Of a DNA stretch of 52,303 nt, positions 52,271-52,303 are shown piece after piece. The translations under genes were made by a program, and so were the position numbers. Numbering within the stretch: position 1 is the first letter of the stretch; each line of letters starts with the position of its first letter. Under the pieces are notes generated by a model. That model did not search any database. It was not told where the DNA came from and saw only the letters and a list, made by a program, of their open reading frames with translations. This DNA is from Acidobacteriota bacterium (GTDB lineage: Bacteria > Acidobacteriota > Terriglobia > Terriglobales > Acidobacteriaceae): the NCBI GenBank assembly GCA_013285705.1, contig JABDHA010000022.1, positions 1-52,303 on the forward strand, in the 5' to 3' direction.

Positions 52271-52303
52271 TTACACCTCGAGCGCAGCCATGCAGCCGCT
52301 GCC
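52271..52303 (-). CDS. 3' end of a thioredoxin-disulfide-reductase-like gene (partial, possible early stop)
   Basis: The reverse strand from the window edge reads GSGCMAALEV then TAA. GSGCMAALE is the end motif of thioredoxin reductase (TrxB: AGTGCMAALDAERYL). The same frame after the TAA continues KYLEGHGR and then a second TAA at 52244-52246, exactly the length and type of tail expected. A GAA-to-TAA change therefore seems to remove the last 9 residues. The FAD/NADPH domains lie outside the window, so the assignment rests on a short stretch. Confidence 0.5.
   Translation of the reverse strand, partial: GSGCMAALEV

Overview
The window looks like chromosomal DNA of an acidobacterium, probably class Terriglobia (family Acidobacteriaceae). 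The reasons are two very large TonB-dependent receptors with an N-terminal carboxypeptidase-like domain, many secreted glycoside hydrolases, a sigma-like/omega-like small-protein operon, and intergenic repeats of a kind I associate with this group. The assignment is inference from gene content. No phage, integrase, transposase or CRISPR array was seen.

Layout. 0.2-4.5 kb: an MHS-type MFS transporter, an L-lactate dehydrogenase and a regulator joining an AcoR-like GAF N-terminus to an AraC DNA-binding domain. 4.5-7.5 kb: a minus-strand operon of a 42-residue peptide, an omega-like protein and an ECF-sigma-like protein. It is divergent from a membrane protein that fuses a receiver lacking its phospho-acceptor Asp to a periplasmic trypsin-like protease. 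7.8-12.4 kb: exported GH29 fucosidase, a PPC/DUF296 protein with a signal peptide, and a Tat-exported glycosidase-like protein. 12.5-15.9 kb: a lipoprotein with one CxxCH haem motif, a DHA2 drug-efflux-type MFS and a decayed HXXEE-like membrane gene.

16.0-25.1 kb is a catabolic island. A D-serine-deaminase-like PLP enzyme, an N-acyl-D-amino-acid deacylase, RidA and a GntP/DsdX-type permease form a plausible D-amino-acid route. SMP-30 lactonase, an SDR and mannonate dehydratase (UxuA) form a sugar-acid route. A hybrid IclR-HTH/periplasmic-binding-protein regulator is divergent from uxuA. 25.4-34.8 kb continues as a glycan-utilisation locus: TonB receptor, GH92 alpha-mannosidase (broken by a 2-base loss in a CT repeat) and a GH39-like enzyme with a CBM9-like tail. 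Glycan release outside, uptake through the receptor and oxidation to 2-keto-3-deoxygluconate inside would fit together.

34.8-48 kb is mostly core functions: HrpB helicase, tRNA-Val(GAC), small membrane proteins, a GNAT acetyltransferase, a GT39/ArnT-like glycosyltransferase, NrnA, RbfA, a zinc-ribbon protein, DUF503/YlxP, a degenerate metallo-beta-lactamase-fold protein, a sodium:solute symporter, DUF167 and YggS. The last 4 kb hold a second TonB-dependent receptor and, at the edge on the minus strand, the last codons of a thioredoxin-reductase-like gene that appears to stop early.
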